A stretch of 9,770 nt of DNA, taken from the NCBI GenBank assembly GCA_964644375.1, contig CAZXWJ010000155.1:1-9770 (forward strand). The letters run 5' to 3'. Each line of letters opens with the position of its first letter. The first letter of the stretch is position 1. The notes under the pieces are model-generated. The model was not told the DNA's origin. It ran no database searches and saw only the letters and a program-made list of their open reading frames with translations. Position numbers and translations under genes: made by a program. This document shows, piece after piece, positions 6,772-9,770 of the stretch. This DNA is from CAYNYM01 sp964644375. GTDB taxonomy: Bacteria; Desulfobacterota; DSM-4660; Desulfatiglandales; HGW-15.

Positions 6772-7569
6772 ATGAGACTAAAAGACAGGGTAGCAATCAT
6801 TACCGGTGGAGGAAGGGGTATCGGGCGTGCAATTTCGTTGGCCTTCGCTACGGAAGGCGCCACCGTCGTGGCGGTCGACTTGGTACCCTCCGAGCTGGAA
6901 GAGACAGCGGAGAAGGTGAAGCTTCTTGGAGGGCGGGCCAAAATCATACAGGCCGATATAACCCGAGAGGAAAATATCGAACGAATGGTATCCGAAACCG
7001 TGGCGGCCTACGAAAAAATCGATATTCTGATCAATAACAGCGGCATTGCAGGGCCTACGGTACCTGTGGTCGAGATGGATCTGGATCAGTGGAGCGAGGT
7101 TATGGCGGTTAACCTCACCGGAAGCATGCTCTGCTCCAAGCATGTATTAAAACATATGATCCCTAGGAGAAGCGGAGCCATTGTTAATGTGGTCTCGGAA
7201 GGAGGCCGAAGCGGTGACGGCCGCTCGGGTTATCCCATGCGAAGTCCTTACTGTTGTTCCAAGATGGGTCTCATCGGGCTGACGGAAACCCTCTCCGTGG
7301 AGGTCGGGGATTTCGATATTCGTGTGAATGCCATCAGCCCCGCAGCCGTAAAGGGGGAACGAATCAAGAATGTGGTGAGGGGGAGGGCCGAGGCGACGGG
7401 GGTACCCTTTGATGAACTCCTAGGACAACTGGTCGAGAACTACTCCCTTCACAGGCTGGTCGAGGAAACGGAAGTGGCGGCAACCGCAGTTTTCCTGGCA
7501 TCGGATGAGTCGTCGGCGATAACCGGGCAGACCCTGGCTGTAAGCTGTGGACAGCATGTCATATTGTAG
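6772..7569 (+). CDS. Short-chain dehydrogenase/reductase (SDR family oxidoreductase)
   Basis: This 265-residue classical SDR has a Rossmann fold that oxidises an alcohol or reduces a ketone with a nicotinamide cofactor. The cofactor loop is TGGGRGIG (11-18), and Asp36 at the end of the second strand (VVAVDL) favours NAD(H) over NADP(H). NNSG (88-91) replaces the common NNAG. The catalytic set is Asn114, Ser142, Tyr160 and Lys164 (YCCSK). Ser to Tyr is 18 residues instead of the usual 13 or so, an insertion of about five around GDGRSGYPMRSP. The late SP...KGERIKN segment (189-200) replaces the usual PG motif region. ATG 6772 has AGGAGG at 6758-6763 with 8-nt spacing; a TTG at 6769 directly before it is less likely. 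Coming last after the ligase and TRAP genes, it probably acts on a hydroxy- or oxo-acid or its CoA ester. The specificity is unknown. Confidence 0.9.
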   Translation: MRLKDRVAIITGGGRGIGRAISLAFATEGATVVAVDLVPSELEETAEKVKLLGGRAKIIQADITREENIERMVSETVAAYEKIDILINNSGIAGPTVPVVEMDLDQWSEVMAVNLTGSMLCSKHVLKHMIPRRSGAIVNVVSEGGRSGDGRSGYPMRSPYCCSKMGLIGLTETLSVEVGDFDIRVNAISPAAVKGERIKNVVRGRAEATGVPFDELLGQLVENYSLHRLVEETEVAATAVFLASDESSAITGQTLAVSCGQHVIL

Positions 7570-7818
7570 TCTCGCTTGGCTCTCCTCTCTAGGCTTCTCT
7601 AAACACTCGATGCAAATGAAACCCAAGGCTCTTGCCATGTATCTTTGATCTGATAGGCGATCTAAAAACATAAAGGGACGATGAATTTTCCTCCCGGATC
7701 TTGGCGGATGGGTTGAGGAAAGGATAAGGCTCGATCAGGTAAGGAGAAAAGAGAAATACGATCCGGCCATCAAAGACAGGCCGGAAGCCAGGCGACGCCG
7801 TTTCGTCCCCGGTTGTTT
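7570..7818. other. Convergent intergenic gap with two hairpins
   Basis: This 249-bp gap lies between the plus-strand dehydrogenase and the minus-strand LysM gene. It holds no supported gene. One inverted repeat pairs TTTCCTC (7687-7693) with GAGGAAA (7715-7721) but has no adjoining U-tract on either strand. A second one (7762-7785) is listed as a possible terminator. No clear intrinsic terminator for the plus-strand operon is visible. Confidence 0.5.
7762..7785 (-). terminator. Possible terminator of the LysM gene
   Basis: TCCGGCC (7762-7768) and GGCCGGA (7779-7785) form a perfect 7-bp GC-rich stem with a 10-nt loop, 33 nt past the LysM stop codon. On the minus strand it is followed by a broken U-rich run (TCGTATTTCTCTTTTC), weaker than a classical U-tract. 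It could be an imperfect intrinsic terminator. Confidence 0.4.
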
Positions 7819-8424
7819 TTAGAGAGGGCCTACCAGGACCTTCTGCCCCGGGTTGATCCTCCCGCTCTTTCCGATGTTGGTGTTAAGACGTCTGAGTTCC
7901 GCGAGAGACAATCCGTATTTCTTGGCGATACCGTAGAGGCTGTCGCCGGAACGCACGGTGTGGTAACGTTTTTTGGAGGGCGTCGAGACAACGCGGGAAG
8001 AGGCTTTTTTGTTACGAAGGGCGTCAAGTTTTTTATCGGTCTGGGTGAACCTTTTATCCAAACCTGAGAGCGATTTTTCAAATCCACTCATGTCCTGCCG
8101 GACACCCTCGATATCCTTTCCAAGCGCCGGAATCCGGTCAATCATCCCTTCGATGCGGGTCAATCTGTCATCCATTTGGCCGAGTTTTCCCTGCACAGCC
8201 TTCAACTCATCGGGAGATATGCCGTTTCCTCCCCTGAAGAGAAAAATGATAACGACAAGGACAACAAGGACGACCGCGCCCCTAATGAAAAGGCTTTTTT
8301 TCGGGCGGTCCCCTTCCCCCGAGTTCCTGGTTCGCCGGGAATCGGACTGAGGCTCCTGTTCCCGAAGGTCATCGGCCATGCCGGCCATAAGATCACTGAC
8401 TTCCTGATCTGAATTCTTATCCAT
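7819..8424 (-). CDS. Membrane-anchored coiled-coil protein with C-terminal LysM domain
   Basis: This 201-residue protein starts with a polar, acidic cytoplasmic tail (1-43), then a single membrane span (about 46-63, GAVVLVVLVVIIFLF) after a KK/R-rich stop-transfer-like stretch. A heptad-like coiled coil (about 71-138) is rich in charged residues and spaced hydrophobics. A LysM domain (about 154-198, YHTVRSGDSLYGIAKKYGLS to PGQKVLVGP) binds the glycan of peptidoglycan. The topology would place the LysM domain in the periplasm. The role is probably structural or in cell-wall attachment; no enzymatic domain is present. The ATG at 8424 is preceded on its strand by AAGGAG with 6-nt spacing. It converges with the dehydrogenase and is separated from the Cys-rich gene upstream by a hairpin and a candidate promoter, so it is likely transcribed alone. 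Confidence 0.85.
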   Translation of the reverse strand: MDKNSDQEVSDLMAGMADDLREQEPQSDSRRTRNSGEGDRPKKSLFIRGAVVLVVLVVIIFLFRGGNGISPDELKAVQGKLGQMDDRLTRIEGMIDRIPALGKDIEGVRQDMSGFEKSLSGLDKRFTQTDKKLDALRNKKASSRVVSTPSKKRYHTVRSGDSLYGIAKKYGLSLAELRRLNTNIGKSGRINPGQKVLVGPL

Positions 8425-8458
8425 TGATGTCTCCTTGACCTGGATTTACTCACCCCTG

Positions 8459-8488
8459 AAAATACCAGGAAACCGCCCGACATGTAAA
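8459..8488 (-). promoter_or_regulatory. Candidate sigma70-type promoter for the LysM gene
   Basis: On the minus strand TTTACA (8488-8483) and TATTTT (8464-8459) are 18 nt apart, matching the consensus at 5 of 6 and 4 of 6 positions. The -10 lies 34 bp before the LysM start codon, leaving room for the AAGGAG ribosome site. This is a pattern match only. Confidence 0.4.
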
Positions 8489-8542
8489 GGGGTTGGGGAC
8501 AGGGCTAAAAAAAAGAACCCCTCGAAGGCACAATCCGGAAAG

Positions 8543-8570
8543 GGACAGGGCCCTGCTCCGGGCCCTGTCC
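8543..8570 (-). terminator. Strong GC-rich hairpin ending the Cys-rich gene transcript
   Basis: GGACAGGGCCC (8543-8553) and GGGCCCTGTCC (8560-8570) form a perfect 11-bp stem with a 6-nt loop, 11 nt beyond the stop codon of the zinc-ribbon gene. The minus strand continues with only CTTTCC, and a run of eight T comes about 28 nt later, so termination may be partly Rho-dependent or the hairpin may protect the 3' end. The unit GGGACAGGGC is repeated directly at 8496-8505. Confidence 0.55.
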
Positions 8571-8581
8571 AAAAACGTCAA

Positions 8582-8764
8582 TCATTTTTTTTTGGCCAGT
8601 TCCGCACCGCAGCAGGAAAAGGAACAGGGGCCCGAATCCGTATGACAGGCGCACTCCTCGGCAGGGGTCCCGGCATCCTTGCATTCCTTGACCACCTGTA
8701 GCTCCAGACCACAATCCTTGCATACATAGATTTCTCCCTTTTTCATGTCGTGACAACTCGGCAT
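8582..8764 (-). CDS. Small Cys-rich zinc-ribbon-like protein
   Basis: This 60-residue protein starts MPSCHDMKKGEIYVCKDCGL and has nine cysteines: 4, 15, 18, 28, 38, 40, 47, 51 and 52. The CKDCG knuckle (15-19) followed by Cys28 resembles the small metal-binding ribbon found in desulfoferrodoxin-type and rubredoxin-like N-domains. The CC pair near the end and the KKK tail are further features. It probably binds Zn or Fe; I cannot name a specific function. The start at 8764 is chosen because AAAGGAGG lies 7 nt upstream on its strand. A longer frame beginning at 8809 would lack a ribosome site and would start almost at the stop of the gene before it. It follows the YeeE-rhodanese gene by 45 nt on the same strand, so the two are probably cotranscribed, which hints at a role in sulfur handling or redox protection. 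Confidence 0.78.
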   Translation of the reverse strand: MPSCHDMKKGEIYVCKDCGLELQVVKECKDAGTPAEECACHTDSGPCSFSCCGAELAKKK

Positions 8765-8809
8765 GGCCTTTCCTCCTTTCTGTTCAATAGGGTTAAAAGG
8801 AAAAAGCAA

Positions 8810-9770
8810 CTACCTTTCCGATGGCATAAAAAAATCCCTTCGTACCTGAAAGGCGTCCCACGCTTCCTTGGCTGTCCGCTCGTCCACCACAGGCCCCAGG
8901 GACGGCGGTGTAAGGCACTCTCGCCAGAAGCCGAGCAGACCGTCCGTAAGGACCCTGACATTGGTCCAACCCCAATGCCGCAATTCCAGCCAGGCCTGCG
9001 CAGCATGGGTCGTACCGTTGGAATAGAGGACAATACGGCCCGTACGGGGAAGATCCCTGCCAGCCGCCTGCGGCAGGCCCTCCAGAGGCAAACTCATGGC
9101 ACTTCGAAGATGAAACTTCTGATAGTCTTCAGGGGAGCGCAAATCCACGACCGTCAGCCCCGGATCCCCCTGCATGATCCAATCGGCCAGTTCCAAGGGG
9201 TCCACATGGTCCTGCGCTTCGATAACCTCCTGAAGATAGCCGGTCCTGGGCACGGTTGTGGCAGAAACGGGCGCACGCTGCGGCATGATGAACAGTCCCC
9301 CTGCAAAAAGGATCAGGACCGCGGCAGCGATCGCATGGTGTTTCCACGCACCGGGAGAGGCCTTGGGGCCCCCGCGGACCGCCTTTTCGATCAGAGAACT
9401 GCCGATACAGGTGGCCACCGCAATCAGACTCGCGGCGAAGACGACCGTTTTGACAGGGAAGTTCAGTGTCTCATAAAGGAACAGGGTCCCTTTGGACAGC
9501 CCTTCATAAAGGGGGCGAATAAGCCCAAACACTTCGTTGAACAGGATGGATCCGATGACCACACCGATGAGAAAAACGAGGGCATCCAGCTTGGCGCTTG
9601 CCAGACCTACGAAGGCTGTCCCGGGGCACCACCCCCCCATGACAAAGCCTATCCCGAAGATCAGGCCGCCGATGATCTGTCCGAGCCAGTAAGTCTCCAG
9701 AGGATAGACCTGACCGGGCAAGAGCCACCCCAGGGCGACGAGATAATGATACCCCACGAGGGTAACGATG
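8810..9770 (-). CDS. YeeE/YedE-family sulfur transporter fused to a rhodanese-like domain (partial, 5' end outside window)
   Basis: The reading frame is open to the right edge, so the N-terminus is missing. A GTG at 9757 exists, but the frame continues upstream of it (I-V-T-L before it), and YeeE proteins need an earlier first half. Numbering from that GTG, residues about 25-125 are hydrophobic and carry GFVMGGWCPGTAFVG (37-51), the conserved Cys-Pro-Gly of YeeE/YedE (TsuA-type) transporters that move thiosulfate or related sulfur species through Cys relays. A further span lies at 141-158. Residues about 184-285 are a rhodanese-like domain: VVDLRSPEDYQKFHLRSAMS (203-222), VLYSNGTTHAAQAW (243-256), and LTDGLLGFWRECL (270-282). 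The loop position normally holding the persulfide-forming Cys is Ser246, while Cys281 occurs in the last helix. Classical sulfurtransferase activity is therefore doubtful. The Cys-rich gene lies 45 nt downstream. Confidence 0.85.
   Translation of the reverse strand, partial: IVTLVGYHYLVALGWLLPGQVYPLETYWLGQIIGGLIFGIGFVMGGWCPGTAFVGLASAKLDALVFLIGVVIGSILFNEVFGLIRPLYEGLSKGTLFLYETLNFPVKTVVFAASLIAVATCIGSSLIEKAVRGGPKASPGAWKHHAIAAAVLILFAGGLFIMPQRAPVSATTVPRTGYLQEVIEAQDHVDPLELADWIMQGDPGLTVVDLRSPEDYQKFHLRSAMSLPLEGLPQAAGRDLPRTGRIVLYSNGTTHAAQAWLELRHWGWTNVRVLTDGLLGFWRECLTPPSLGPVVDERTAKEAWDAFQVRRDFFMPSER

Noticed and set aside
7813..8350. Plus-strand open frames opposite the LysM gene
   Set aside because: They mirror a minus-strand gene with a clear membrane span, coiled coil and LysM domain; the plus-strand translations have no recognisable features.
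8765..8809. N-terminal extension of the Cys-rich protein to 75 residues
   Set aside because: The strong ribosome site AAAGGAGG falls inside this extension and points to the ATG at 8764.

Overview
The window reads as chromosomal sequence from an anaerobic bacterium, most likely a Desulfobacterota (sulfate-reducing or syntrophic deltaproteobacterial) lineage. This is inferred from gene content: a TRAP transporter beside a phenylacetate-CoA-ligase-type enzyme, a tiny Cys-rich zinc-ribbon protein and a YeeE/YedE-rhodanese fusion. No rRNA, tRNA, CRISPR array or intact mobile element is visible. Base composition is uneven: the stretch 161-1231 is strongly AT-rich, the regulator and ligase are intermediate, and everything from about 5000 onward is clearly richer in G+C.

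Layout. (1) 1-160: the last codons of a plus-strand gene, probably a thiolase, closed by a clean intrinsic terminator. (2) 161-1231: a gene-free AT-rich kilobase holding several short palindromes and a doubtful decayed ORF on the minus strand. (3) 1232-1798: an XRE-type repressor fused to a cupin sensor domain. (4) 2047-7569, plus strand: an adenylate-forming acyl/aryl-CoA ligase of the PaaK family, a complete TRAP transporter (DctP binding protein, DctQ small subunit, DctM large permease) and a short-chain dehydrogenase/reductase. (5) 7570-7818: a convergent gap. (6) 7819-9770, minus strand: a membrane-anchored coiled-coil LysM protein, a 60-residue Cys-rich zinc-ribbon protein, and a YeeE/YedE transporter with a C-terminal rhodanese-like domain whose 5' end lies beyond the right edge.

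How the genes fit together. The plus-strand set looks like a small catabolic unit. DctPQM would import an organic acid with a Na+ or H+ gradient, the ligase would trap it as a CoA thioester, and the dehydrogenase would oxidise or reduce a hydroxy/keto group on that thioester or a later intermediate. The XRE-cupin protein is the obvious candidate regulator, and a near-perfect 16-nt palindrome lies 74 bp before the ligase start. The substrate cannot be read from the sequence; an aromatic or cyclic carboxylate is only a guess from the ligase family. The minus-strand right end is unrelated: the transporter-rhodanese and the Cys-rich protein form a pair probably concerned with reduced sulfur, and the LysM protein is an envelope protein.
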